64,000 nt of DNA, from positions 18,363,601-18,427,600 of the forward strand of contig CM073322.1 in the NCBI GenBank assembly GCA_037043015.1, given 5' to 3'. Below are positions 23,125 to 35,769 of the stretch, one piece after another (the stretch's first letter is position 1; every line of letters starts with the position of its first letter). The notes below the pieces were generated by a model. That model saw only the letters and a program-made list of their open reading frames with translations, was not told the DNA's origin and did not search any database. The stretch comes from Bryum argenteum (lineage: Eukaryota; Streptophyta; Bryopsida; Bryales; Bryaceae). Position numbers and translations under genes: made by a program.

Positions 23125-23131
23125 TATAAAT
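23125..23131 (+). promoter_or_regulatory. TATA box of the helicase gene
   Basis: TATAAAT in GC-rich context, about 220 bp before the start codon at 23352. An ACGTCA bZIP-type motif lies just upstream at 23105-23110. Confidence 0.5.
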
Positions 23132-23351
23132 GGGAGGCGGAGGCCTCCACTGCTCCTTCATTGCTCGCGCTCCTGCTCGTGCTCGCTGCCGAAGGCAACA
23201 AGGATGCCACTCTCTGCCACTCTCTCCTGCATTGGCAATTGTAGCAGTAGTCGATTCGGGATTGGAATTGGAATCGGATTCGGGCTGTTTTTGAACGAGG
23301 AGGAGGAGGACGACTCCTGCTGCGTTTTGAGTTTTCTCGGGAGTGGTAGCC

Positions 23352-26300
23352 ATGGGCTGGGTGGATTTGGACCTGAATCTGCCGCCTCCTCCCCCTGACC
23401 CTGATGGCGACAACACGCCCCTGCCCTCGCCCACGCCCGCGCCTGCGCCCGCGGCAGAGCGCGCCGGACAGTCCGAGCAGCCTGAGGCTCGTGAGCACGC
23501 TGCTGCGGGGGCTGTGGTTGAAGGTGAGGACTCTGGTACCGACTTTAGGGTTTGTGATGATGCAGGGAGGGTTAGAGAAGGCGAAAAGGATGAGAAGGTT
23601 GAGAGCGGCGAAGAGGAAATTGATGTCGTTTCTAGGGTTGCATCTCGTGCAAGAATGAATGCTGCTGCTACTCCCTCTGAAGAGATCGCGAGTGATGAGA
23701 TTGCGCAGAAGCCAGTACGCAAGCGGCTGCGTACCTTAGGGCAGCTAAGGAGTGAGAGAATTACCCCTGCTGTTAGCCCTGATCGTGAGAAGGCGACTCC
23801 TGATTGTAGTGTCGTAACAGCGACGACGTCAATAGTGGAAGAAGACGATGCCAAATTGGAAGAAGATGATGGAAAAGCTGTGCGAAAGAGTTCTTCGGAC
23901 GGGAAGCCGGATCGTCCTGTCTTGGCCGTTGGTGATGCTTCGAAGAAAATGGAGATTTTAATTCAGGATGATAAGATGCAGATAGATGGCGAGGAAGCAT
24001 CCTCGAAGAAGAAGTTGACTTCTGTGAAAGAAGCAATTACGGATAAACGCCGGCGGCCTATAGTTGTGCTGGAAGGAGACGTGCAAGCACCGCCGAAGAG
24101 GGCTCGATTGCCGAGGCAACCTTTGAAGAGAACTAGGTCTTTTGGAGGGGTCATCGTCGGTGAGAATGTTCACGAGGGTCCTAAATCTGCTGGGAGAGGG
24201 TTGAAGCTTGAGTCTCCTCAGAGCAGTGAGTCTGGAAAAAGTTCCAACCCGCTGGGAAATGGGAAGGAAGTTAGGTTTCCTTCTCAAACGGCTGGTTCAG
24301 GTAGCAAGGAACTGAAGAGACAAGCAGTGAAGGAGGATGAGGATGGAGATGCCGAAATGGCTCAGCAAGTCGAAAGCGAGGTAGCTGAAGGCAGTGGAGT
24401 GTCGGAAGAAAAGCAGGGCGACAAAAATGGTAATGCTACTGTTGGCGTTACAGTTCCCCGTAGGCCTCGCAAACTGAAAGATAATCCACTTCCTCCTCGA
24501 GCCACACGTATAGTAAAGCCTCCCCCTGTCGTCAAGCCTACCGAGTTCATCAGGCCCACTGTAAAGAAGCCCTCTGTTGCAGCTCCCCTGCGAAGGACAT
24601 CTTCGACTGTTGGTACCAGTTCCCGGGCTGATTCAAGACCGGCATTTCAAGACACGACCATTGAGAGGCTTCAACGAGAAGCAACCTGCAGCAAACTTTG
24701 GCAATCTCCAGGTTTGTTTCTATCCTCGTCTACGTTTGACTGCGTTTCTTATCATGCAAAGTTTCTGGTAAGCATTCTTTTCATACCATGATCGATGTGT
24801 GGACTTCTCACCCTCTCCAACTGCTGGAACAGTAGTATTTCGTTTGTGAAAGTTGCACATGCCCTGATCGTTCAGGTGCGGATCTAACAATTAGCAACGA
24901 TTCTCTGACTAACACCTTGGTCCTTCACGCAAGAATATCCGATTATCATACAATCCATGCGTCGAGTCTAAATTAGTCAGTCGAGGAATCTTGCCACGGG
25001 TTCTGTTCTCGTGTACTAATGCGATAGGAATTACATTTATACTCGTTAGCAGTTGCCCCTAAAGCTCGAAATAAGAATGTCTTTTTAATTCAAATTGGTC
25101 CATGCGCTTTCAACGAGGGCAACCTTAATTGACGATCAATTGCATTCATTTTTTAAAGCCCAACGCATGTTACTTCGCGTTGCACAATGTTTTTGAATCT
25201 AAAACTCTTTCAGGTGAGATAGATTGGAGGTTAATCAATTGTTGTATAGTATAAATGTATAGCTCTTGTTGTGTTTTCTCCTTATGTACCATCAATGTCC
25301 TTCCACGCATGGAGCCGTTTGTTTGGATAAACCGCTATCGACGTTTTCAGAAGGCCTCCTATACCTTGATCGTGTTGTAGAAGTTGAATAGTTGTATGCT
25401 AGTGTTATTCTTCTTCGCGTTTCCCTCCATAAATAAATCTTCGCACAACGGAGGGGTCATGTATAATACTCCAGTACGATAACCTCTTCTTGACACATCG
25501 TTATTCAGTTTGGAGGTTTTCTTCTCCCTGCTATGATTTCGATCATATATCGAGCTCATGGTGTCGCACGTATGATGGGATCATGGGTTAGTTAGTGCCT
25601 TCAGTTCAGAGGGTTATTCCGAAAGTCTCAACTCAAAAGGACCTACTTCAGAGAAGCAAGCATCCAGATATAGATGGTTTGTTTGTTGGAGGTGGAATGT
25701 GGGCAAGGGCTTGATGTGTTACCATTCGGGCTCTCGGGTCGCAGGTATGATGGGGGGTGGTTTGTCTGTATCATCTCTTGCCTGTATCAATGACAGGCTG
25801 CTGCCTTGGACTGTGGCTCATGGGACTGTCAATGGCTGATTGTCAAACGCTGATGCATCATCCATGCATCTTTTTGAGCACGGCTATACCTTCTGGAGCA
25901 TGCAAGACAAGGCATCAGGTGTTCTCACTACTAGATTAATGTTGACGGGTTGTTGTTCCTAGGCAGCTTTCAGAGTACGTCAATGCAGGTCACTTCTCTT
26001 GTGACAGGAATGAATCCTTGCTTGACTGTCTCTCACGAGTTGTGGGCCAAGTTTGGACACCATGTCGAACCTTCCTAATGTTTGAAATTTCGAACGTATG
26101 AGTGTTAGTTTTTTCTAAAATTCAATGACTAATTTTGTCTATTTGCGCGTCTTTCGAGCATGACTGTTTTTATGTCGCCCCATGCGGGGATTGGTAACTG
26201 TTCTAGATGAATTTCATATTGCGTATCAACCATCTCTCCTCGCTAATAATGTGCGGAATGGCTTCTTTACTCGTTGCGCAGGGAATTCTGATTTGCAGAA

Positions 26301-29300
26301 AGTGCCTGGTAGCTTTCCATCGGTAGAAGATTACGCTAAAGTGTTGGAGCCTCTACTTTTCGAAGAATGTCGTGCACAGCTGCACAATAACTGGGAAGAG
26401 CTCTTAGAGGGAACTTCTGGTGATCCTCATCCAGCTGTTACGATTAAATTGCATGAACGACGCGAACGAGGTATGTGATGAGCCTGCGAGCAATTTATCT
26501 TGGAATGTTTAGTTGAGGGTTTTTTTACAGGTAAAATCTGCTCGTGGGTAGGCTATACTTCTTGATTGTTATTTTTCATAGTGTGAGGGGGAAGTCCGTA
26601 GGTGTTGTGGAACTGACATTAATGCTTGTTGAATTAATGCAGGCTGGTATGATGTAGTTTTGATGCCTATGGATCGTAACAGAGAGCTTCGATTTAAGGA
26701 AGGTGATGTTGCTGTTCTGTCGACGCCCAAGCCTGGTTCAGGTATCAAAAGAAAAGGTCGTTTGAAGGACACCAAGATGGAGAGCGCTGAAGAAGGACAG
26801 ATAGCAGGCCGTGTGGCAGGCATTGTGCGCCGCTATGTACCGATAGATGTTCGAGACCCTCCTGGTGCCATCCTTCGATTCCACGTTGCTCAAGAGGACT
26901 TCGATAAACAGGGGTAAGCCTTTCTTCTGAGCTTGTAGTCGGGGAGGAAAAATTGACTTGCTGACGTTACACCGGAAGAGGGTACATTCAGTGTGACACA
27001 TGTATACATGTAGTGGTCACATGTTTCATGGGCACTGATCTGATTGAAAGAATGAATTGATTACTTGCAGCGCCTGCAATCTGAAATGTAATGGTTCTGA
27101 GAGCGGATTGAAGAACTATGTTCCGTTCCACTTGCTCCATGTCTGTCAGTAAGGTGGGAGTCTATTACGTTTAGCATCAGTTCATTCATATTAGGATTCA
27201 CCGATGTTTTTGTGTACTAATAGACTTTGCTTGTGAATCAGACTTGGAGAAGCTGAGAGCATCACAAATCCGTATCATACACTACAGCAGATCCAACAGG
27301 GAGGGGCCTCTTGGTATTTAACTGTCATTGGCGGGTTTACAACAATCCAGCGTGAGTACTCTGCTCTACATCAGCTTCCGAACTTTCGCCCACAGGTCTG
27401 TTACTCAATACCCTCTCAGCGAATCTTTACTTGAGTATGGAAATATATTTTAGTTTTCACAGATAGGTATCGTTAGTGTTCTTCTTCTCGCACCTAGTCG
27501 GTACTTTGTTAACTCCCAAAATGGAGACGTCTCTGACCTACCGTCATTACTGATGTTCTCGTTGCTTCGGCAGATGATGAACGCGATTCTTCAACCGCGC
27601 CCAGAGCTGTTCCCAGGATATGCTGACACGGCGCCCCCTCCTATGCCAGACTGCTTTACAGTTCCATTTATACAACACCTGCACAGTGGTTTTAATGTGC
27701 CGCAGCTTGCAGCCATTCAATGGGCTGCTGCACACACTGCAGCTGGAACTTCGGAAGTCAGTTCCACCTCTGCTTCTGGTGGTCAGCCGTGGCCGTTCAC
27801 TCTCGTACAAGGACCTCCTGGAACTGGAAAAACTCATACCGTTTGGGGCATGTTGAACGTTATTCACCTTGTGCAGTATCAGCGCTACTACGCAGCTTTA
27901 CTAAAGAAGCTTGCTCCAGGTAGCGTGTCATCTGACGAGTATTCACTAAGTAATGATGGAGATTATTATGGTGATGGAGGAGGGACAATCGATGAGGTCT
28001 TACAGAAGATGGACCACAACTTAGCTCGAGTTCTTCCTAAATTGTGTCCCAAGCCACGTATGCTAGTGTGTGCGCCTTCAAATGCTGCTACTGACGAACT
28101 CCTATCTAGAGTGCTAGATCGGGGTTTTATCGATGGAGAAATGAAAATGTATCGTCCAGATGTGGCTCGTGTGGGGGTGGATACATCATCACGTGCAGCA
28201 CAGGCAGTGTCTGTTGAACGGCGTACAGAACAGCTGCTCGCTATGGATCAACAACAAGTGGTGCGGTGGCTTCAATCACTCCGTACTAAGGAGGTTGTTC
28301 TCGGTCAGACTGTGAGAAGTCTTCAGAAAGATCTTATTGATGCTGCCGCGACTGCTCGGAGTCAGGTATCTCTTTCGTTACCTTTTTCCCCTGACTTCTC
28401 TATCCAGTTAAATAAGTGCATCGAATATATGTTTTGCCCTGAGCTCACTTTCAACACGATGATCTATTGTTGGCAGGGCAATGTGGGAGTTGATCCTGAG
28501 GTTTTGGTTTCTCGAGATCAAATGCGAGACGGTAAATTGCAGCAGCTAGCAGCGGTTGTAGAGGAGCGGGACAAAGTGTTAGTGGAGATGTCACGACTTT
28601 TTATCATTGAGGTCAAGTTCAGACCTGGCAGCAATTTTCGGGTGGAAGATGCAAGAAGAAAGCTTGAAGCAAGTTTCGCCAACGAGGCTGAGATTGTCTT
28701 TACTACAGTGTCAAGTAGTGGACGAAAAATCTTCTCCCAACTTGCGCATGGATTTGATATGGTGGTTATCGACGAGGCTGCCCAAGCCAGTGAGGTTGCA
28801 GTCCTACCCCCGCTAAGCTTACGTGCAGCTCGATGTGTCCTTGTTGGTGACCCTCAGCAGCTACCAGCCACTGTGATAAGCCGTGCTGCGGACACCATGA
28901 AATATAGTCGTAGTCTGTTTGAGCGCTTCCAACAAGCAGGATGCCCAGCAATCCTTCTCTCTGTACAGTATCGTATGCATCCACAAATTCGAGATTTTCC
29001 ATCCCGTTACTTCTATCAAGGGAGATTAGTTGACAGTGAAAGTGTGAAGGGGTTAAAAGATGAGATCTACTACAAGGATCCACTTCTGCAGCCGTACCTG
29101 TTTTTCGACATCAGTCTGGGTAGAGAATCACATGCAGGTTCAGTGTCTTACCAGAATAAAATGGAGGCACAAGTAGCCGTTCACCTTTATCTACACTTGC
29201 TGAAGACTGTGGCTGACGAGGCCGGAAGTGGGCCTCCGGTGTCTGTGTCAGTCGGCATCATTACACCGTATAAGCAGCAATTGCAGTGTCTGGAAAAGGA

Positions 29301-30268
29301 ATTTACTGGCGTGGTTGGACAAAGTGCTGCAAGCAAGGGTGTGTACATCAATACTGTGGATGCATTTCAAGGGCAGGAACGTGACGTCATAATGATGTCT
29401 TGTGTTCGGGCTTCTAGTCACGGCGTCGGCTTTGTTGCAGATATTCGACGGATGAACGTGGCCCTCACTCGAGCTCGGCGATCCTTGTGGGTAAGTTGAT
29501 CCGATAGCTACACTTAAAGGGATATAGTTCGGAACTTCAGAATGTGTATAGATGATAAGTGATGAGTAGTCCCGAAATGGTGTGCTTCACGGTGAATCAT
29601 CTTCTCGGTACGGTTGTGTAGCCATGTCGACTTCGTTTGACGTGCGATATTTGCTGAGAGATATAAAACATCTTGGTGTAATTTCCGCCTTAATGTGTTG
29701 AGTTCTCATTGCAGGTGATTGGAAACGCCTCAGCTCTCACGCAATCTGAAGATTGGGCTGCCTTATTGGCAGATGCGAAGGAAAGAGGATGCTTCGTCTC
29801 CTCTACCACGTGTATACAGAGGGGACTTCTTCCCGAGTCTGTGATGGGGTCTTCTGGTGCTCCTCTTGGAAGTTCTGGTCTCTTGCACCCTCGTCCAGGA
29901 GGACCTTCCAGCAGAGGACGTGGCATTGGTGCACCTCACGGTGGTGGTCGTCATTCTTCTTCAGGTATTTGATTTCTTTTGTAATATTCACTATCTACTC
30001 GTAAATTGGTTCGATGTGCGTGTGTTAGCTTCGTGCTGTAATACTGAAAAACTATTTCTTTGCAGGGCGATTCAGCGGTCACGTGGGAGAGGGTTCGCAT
30101 CGACGGGGAAGACCAAATGGGGTTGTCCAAGACAGAGGACCGGATGGACGTGAGGTTTGGCAGCGACCACCCTTCGATAGATCATGTCGAGGACAGCGGG
30201 ATGGGCCTCGTCCTCCTGGTTTTGGTCCACAGTTTCAACATCCCAGTCGCAGGAACAAAGGATTGTGA
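23352..30268 (+). CDS. Sen1-like superfamily 1 RNA/DNA helicase
   Basis: Nine exons: 23352-24711, 26282-26470, 26643-26913, 27071-27148, 27242-27395, 27574-28365, 28477-29490, 29715-29964, 30066-30268; 1436 residues, all joins in frame. Sen1/senataxin-type helicases unwind RNA:DNA hybrids in transcription termination and R-loop control. Visible motifs: Walker A GPPGTGKT (764-771), Walker B DEAA (1047-1050), GDPQQLPAT, QYRMHP, TVDAFQGQERD and ALTRARRSLWV. The stretch VPGSFPSVEDYAKVLEPLLF and ERRERGWYDVV is the conserved domain before the helicase core in plant homologues. The N-terminus MGWVDLDLNLPPPPP carries a DLN/EAR-like motif, followed by a long charged disordered region. The C-terminus is a Gly/Arg/Pro-rich RGG-like tail, probably RNA-binding. 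Intron 1 is long (1570 nt). Intron 6 (111 nt) is in frame and stop-free. Confidence 0.92.
24712..26281 (+). other. Large first intron of the helicase gene
   Basis: GT...AG intron (donor GTTTGT, acceptor TTGCGCAG) of 1570 nt, far longer than the other introns. No embedded gene or repeat recognised. Confidence 0.7.
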
Positions 30269-32606
30269 CATCAACATTGTGAGTCATTGACGACCAGTAT
30301 ATTTTATTCTCCGTTTGTGATCAACCGCTCTTCAGAGTGGAAGATGTGATTGCCCTTGGCACATGAACGCGGAACTAGTGAAGAATGTGTTCACTCTGGA
30401 AGGGGCTCTTCCGATTTATCAAATGGCGACGACGAGGAGTTGCCGGCGACCACATTGAAGGTAAAGAGAAGAAATGAACCGAGCAGGATTGAACAACCAA
30501 GGTTGTACCATCCCAGTGGACACCGGCTACCAGGATTCTGGAATCAAGGGCAGGACGCCTTGGTGCAATAAGATTGAGATTGTACAGAGTAAACTCGTCA
30601 CAACCAAGTGTTGCACAACCGCCGTCCTTGGTTTTGTGTAATATGTAAGTAAATGACCAAGGTCGTCACACTGAGCAGATTTGTAGAGAGACGTGCCGAG
30701 TGTAAGGCCTAGTGGGGTTGAGTAGTAAACCCCCAAATTTAGTAGCCACAATTGCATTGAAGGCTTTTTAAACAACTCATCGAAACAGGTGGAGGTAGTG
30801 ATTGATAGAGGCATACAGTACATGTCGATGTTATGGATTTAAGTGGGCACGCTGAGCCTCTGTATCCATGTATCCATGTGCTTGATGACCATTTTAAAAC
30901 GATGTTTCCTTTCAAAAGACTAATTCACATGCCATCTATACTGGCTTGGATCAAAGCCAGGTACCATTCAACACTTCCAATTTCGTCAATGCTGTGATGT
31001 TGATCTTGATCATACGCTCTGATTAAGTTTGTGTGTAGGGGAGTCGTTTGTGTATTTCTGCTCACACTTGAACTGCGGGAACATTGTACTCCAATATTGC
31101 GTATTCTCCTTCCCGCTTTCTATTGCCATGGCCATGTGGTTCGAATGAAGATCCAGTAACGGTGTTTGTCAAATGGAAGATTTTTTTGTGCTGGTTTAAC
31201 AATGTCGCAATGAAAAGGCTTTTGATCCCTCTCCCTTCGCTAACTACAGATTACAGTAGCCAGCGACTGAAGGTCGCAGAGGACGATCCGCCAACTACCT
31301 TCCATTCCTGTGAACACGGCCTTCTTCTACATGCTTCTTCACAAGCTGCCGGCGTCAGCCTGTTCACCCTATCTCCGAGAGGCATTGTCTTGGCTGCAGT
31401 GAATTGATCACTCGGTTCGTGGTCCAGTTATCCTCTGAGATTGCACTTGTGGATCAACAGCGTAAATAGGGTTCAGTACCTGCTGGGCAGAGCATTTAGG
31501 GTTGAGGCCGTGGATATGTGAAGCCATCCATCTTGTAAGGGAATGTGCGTTATGATGATTTACTAACTTCAATTCCCGAAGTGCCCTGTTATATCTGCGG
31601 GTGCATGGCCTCCTTCAAAGCAGACTGGCCGTAACTGAGCTGGAGAAGCAAGCGTGCAATTTTACGATCAAACACATCTTCCTTGAATTCTGGCTTCAGT
31701 ACACAATTGACTGACCTTCTCCCGTTTGTGTAAGCCCTACTACGCTTCCTAAAGTGAATCGCTGATTTCTGTGCGAAAAGAGGTTTGTGGTACTGATCTG
31801 ATAGTTTGTAGCCAAATTTGTTCATGCTTAACGATCAGGTTCCAAGTGCAGTCGTAGTTATTGTCAGACCTTGTTTTTCCTTTTTGAAGATTAACACATT
31901 GACTCGCAAGTACTCGCTAAAAGATTAACACATTGACCTAAAAGATAATATTGCAAGCTTATGCTGAGGACGCCTAATTAAAGAAATGCCAAAAATCTGT
32001 GTGTAATATGAAATGTTCGGTAGTCACTCATTTTGGTCTACGTGGTAGTTGTGGTGACTAATGCAGATGCCTGGTATCGGATAAACTCTAGGACCGTAAA
32101 GTTCATGTTCTTGGTGTGCGAGCTGTAAGAGCACTGCCTCGAGACTTCAACATACAGAGGTATGTTGCCGTCAATCAAAGCCGATCAATGGGTCAAATGC
32201 TTTAAATTGGCCACTTCAGTTACCTCTGGGTAATAATTGCACGTTGGATTGCTCGAAATGAAACTTGCTGGAGGGAACGAAGGAAATGCATCTATTGCTG
32301 ACTATTTTGTGCTTGGGATACAGACATGTTGGGATCAAATCCAGTTGTTGGTAACAGTAGGAATAAACTCGTCAAACAGGAAGAAGTTAACACTCTTGCT
32401 ACTATTCGAGGTTAGAACCATACGCTTCACATCTTTTGCTCATGATTTGCTTGAGAGAGTCCTAGTTAGACTTCTGGCTTTGACTTTCTCCTCAACCAGA
32501 TCCAGAATTTCATAAACTTATGCTTTCGTACCTTGATCTGACGTGAAGCATTTTGAGTACATTAGCAGATATTGAGAAGGGTTTGGAGGCAAATCTGCAA
32601 GAATGC
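30269..32606. other. Helicase 3' flank and kinesin 5' flank
   Basis: The 3' UTR of the helicase lies at the left and the kinesin promoter and 5' exons at the right. An ORF at 31084-31407 has no recognisable content. A possible upstream kinesin exon around 32258-32348 (ATG, then donor GTAACA) is unproven. Confidence 0.4.
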
Positions 32607-35188
32607 ATGAACTTCCTTCAGGTCTTGACCGAGGATAGTCCCAAGAAGGGTCCGACATGTGAGAAAGAGAACAAAGATGTAGTAGAGGTGAAGACCTTCC
32701 ATGACGCTAGACCTATCACGGCTCCACTGAAGTCCGTGCTTCGTACTTCAACCGAGTCGATCAGCCATCCACCAAGACCACAAACGGTTCTTTCATGTGC
32801 CGACAATCAAAACGACGAAGTATGCTCGCCGTTCCTCCTCCCTCTTCCCTCTTTATGTAATGCTTGATATGGGGAAATTGACAGGATTGTAGCTTTGAGT
32901 GATGCGCAGGTACGTGTATGCGTGCGGATGAGGCCATTTAATGAACACGAGAAAGTTTGTCCGCTCAAACAGGTCTGAATGTTGAATGTTGGAGAATGCT
33001 CATTTTTTTAAGATCAAATCTGCATTGTTCGGTGCGCGGGGTCTCGTGCAGGTGTTGTGCTCTCAGGAAGACAAGGTTATTGTGAAAGATTACAATTACC
33101 TCCGGCAAGGCAATACTATGAAAACCAAAGTGGAGATCCAGTTTGACGTGAACTACGTGTTGGACGACAGCTTCTTGTCTCGTGCTAACAGACAGCGGAT
33201 GGATGAGTCACAGAGAAGCATGTTCAAAATTCTTGGCAAGCCTTGTGTGGAAAGAGCCTTGAGTGGTCACAATTCCACGGTAAGTGAAATTTTGTTTCGA
33301 AAGATTTCATTGAAAAGCTTGCAAGGAGTAGATTAGTGTGAATTCTATCATCGAGCGTGTGTTCCTGTTTTTGCAGATTCTGGCATACGGGCAGATGGGG
33401 TCAGGCAAGACGTACACCACAATGGGAGACGGAACAGTTTGCGGCAGAGGGCTTGTGAGTTCTACACTACATGCTTTGATTTGACGTTCTGGTAAGCTTT
33501 CGAGCTTGTTGTAAATATACTGCTTGTGAGGATATCATCATGAACTTGATTGTTGATTTAACCTATATGTGATACTGATGGGGAAGCTTGGAATTAGCCA
33601 TGTAGGTTCCAAGGATTGTGCAAGAGTTGATGCATCGTGCTCAGGAGGAGCAGAAGAATGGCATTTCTCTCTCCATTCAGGTGCATGCAAAAATCTGATC
33701 AAGATTTAAAGAGGTGGTTACTGGTCAGAATCCAATTTCTTGCATTCATTGCTCCTCACGCTACTGTTTCTATCACAAATTGATGTCATACTTCATGACA
33801 ATCTTTAGCCTTACTTGAAATCCTTCAATATGTCACTGATACACGACGACTCTTCCAGGTGAGCTACCTTGAGATTTATCAGGATAAGGTACGAGACCTA
33901 CTGGTGCCGAGAAAAAGGGAGCAGTGCGATGAAGAAGCTGGTTTAAACCTTCATAGACCACTGAAGAAGGACCATGTACGAATTCGAGAGCATCCAGAAA
34001 CAGGTATACTTTGCTGATATGGGCTGCTAGGAAGTTGCATTCCTTCCGTTTCTTGAAGGATGCGGCTGTCTCGAATGGCAGGTCCCTCTGTAGAAGGTCT
34101 GGTTTGGAGACATGTGACGGCGTATAGTGAGATGGAAAATCTCATCAAGCGGGGAGCAGCAAATAGACCACCCGATAATATGCAGAGGCTCTCTAATGGG
34201 GGTCACACGCTCTTCACCATCAAGCTCATCAAGGTTCTCAGATATGCTCTCTTGAAATATTCCATGTGATGAGCCTTCTCTGTTCTTTCCTTCTAGACCA
34301 CATTGAGCTTGGGGAACTAACTTGTCAACTACACCAGCTTACCACTTAGAGAAACATTAAAGACAACATAAATGGTTGATGGTTGATCAGATGCAGAAGA
34401 ACGATAAGTGGAAAGGCACGAGGGTGAGCCATATCAACGTGGTGGATCTTGCAGGCAAGATCTCCCTCTCATGTTCGATTCTCTTTAGTTGGTACTAAGC
34501 CCCTGATACGGTAAGCTATGGCATGCAGGCAGCAAGAAGATGGCAGTCGGGCAAAAGCCTTTGGTGGAAAGAACTTACGAATCCAAGTACATCAATCGCT
34601 CACTCCTGCAACTCAACGACGTCCGGTTCCCACTCAATCTGCGTGTTTACTTCCACATACCGAATAAAATTGAATCGAAGTGTTATGGCTGTGCAATGAT
34701 CAAAAATTGCTTAATTGTGCAGGTTTTCACGAATCTAAGCTCGGGTAGGTCAAACGGGAAGTTTGTTTCGCACCGAAGCTCCGCCTTGACATGGCTCCTA
34801 CGACAGTCTCTTTGCGGGAGCAGCAAAACATTCCTGGTGGCCAACATTTCTCCGGCTGAGCAGGTATACAAATCTCTCCTGCTGCCTTGAACCCAATAGC
34901 AGGCATTGTGTGGCTCAAGAGAGCTCAGCCCTATGACAAGGGGATGTGCAGGATTTTCAAGAGACGGTTCATACGCTACGATGTGCGGCAAAGGCGAAAC
35001 GCATCCACAGCCACGACCCGGAAACTAAACCGCAGACGTCGATGAAAATGGATGAAGAGATACGCACATTGAAGCACCTCATGGCAGACTTGACCAGAAG
35101 CGCTTCATCCACTGAAGCCGAAGGCCGCCTTTCCTTTAAGGAATCCGACAGCCGAAGCTCGTCGCAGGTTGCCCCTCACGTCTGCTAG
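32607..35188 (+). CDS. Divergent kinesin motor protein (kinesin-3-like)
   Basis: Eleven exons: 32607-32819, 32910-32972, 33052-33279, 33377-33454, 33606-33680, 33859-34003, 34082-34233, 34391-34454, 34529-34620, 34723-34863, 34952-35188; 495 residues from the first in-frame ATG. The frame is open upstream to about 32569, so an earlier coding exon is possible. Motor motifs in order: VRVCVRMRPFNE, Walker A GQMGSGKT (173-180), VSYLEIYQDKVRDLL, RIREHPETG, VVDLAGS and LTWLLRQSL. The RIREHP and PSVEGL segments point to kinesin-3. Key losses: switch I NxxSSRSH reads QRLSNGGH (302-309), and switch II DLAGSE reads DLAGSK (K342). The usual Arg-Glu salt bridge is therefore gone, and ATP hydrolysis is doubtful. 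After the motor only about 60 residues remain: a short helical neck and a Ser-rich end, with no FHA or long coiled coil. Exon 8 uses a GC donor (CAG|GCAAGA). It may be a regulatory, degenerate or pseudogenising motor. Confidence 0.8.
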
Positions 35189-35769
35189 CATAGTATATAA
35201 CGGCATGAATACAAGCTTATTCGAAGATCCTTCTTTGAGTTGCAGCAAAGACCATCTTCACGGCACAGCGAAGCTCTAAACCGCAACGAGAGATTAGACA
35301 TAGGACTCTAAGGTATGGCAACTCCAGTTTGATGGGAAGATCACCGAAGCGAAAGGATCAAAGCATTTGACCAGATACGTACTTTGCTCGGAAGAATTGC
35401 AAAGCCACACACAATCGGAAAATTCTGATTCTACTCCTCTATATAATCAAGATGAGCACTAAAATACAACCGCTTGTATTAACTCCCATGTGATTAGATC
35501 ATTTGTACCTTCAATTTGCATCTTTATCGAGCAATGGAGAAGTACTTTGTCTTGATCAGAGTCTAGGGGTCTCAAAGTATCAAAAGTCTCATATTGATTA
35601 TAACACTAGTCCGAACTGCATGTATGTTACTGCCGGCAGAAGAAAAGGGAGTGTACCTCACATCGACATCGGCACATTCATAAGCGGTTTTTCAGAGCTA
35701 ATTTGAAATGTACAGTATTTAGACTCGTTTTACAGAGCAAGCAAATCCGCAACTGGACTGGCAATCTAG
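35189..35769. other. Intergenic between convergent kinesin and EF-hand genes
   Basis: Shared 3' flanks of the two genes. Nothing else recognised. Confidence 0.6.

Larger units (their letters stand above)
17001..23351. other. Gene-free, repeat-rich AT-rich DNA
   Basis: Contains two inverted-repeat elements (17418-17858, 17994-18156), a degenerate tandem array (18926-19420), loosely repeated stretches at 20520-21010, a truncated end of the GGGACGCTTTACATGGGG MITE family near 22525-22550, and near 22765-22800 a fragment like the end of the element at 57587-58456. The last 250 bp are the helicase promoter and 5' UTR. No gene recognised. Confidence 0.6.

Noticed and set aside
23108-23854. 248-codon minus-strand ORF over the helicase N-terminus
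   Set aside because: Antisense shadow of the GC-rich first exon; low complexity, with no family resemblance.
31084-31407. 107-codon plus-strand ORF after the helicase
   Set aside because: No similarity recognised and no coding-like neighbours; probably chance in the 3' flank.
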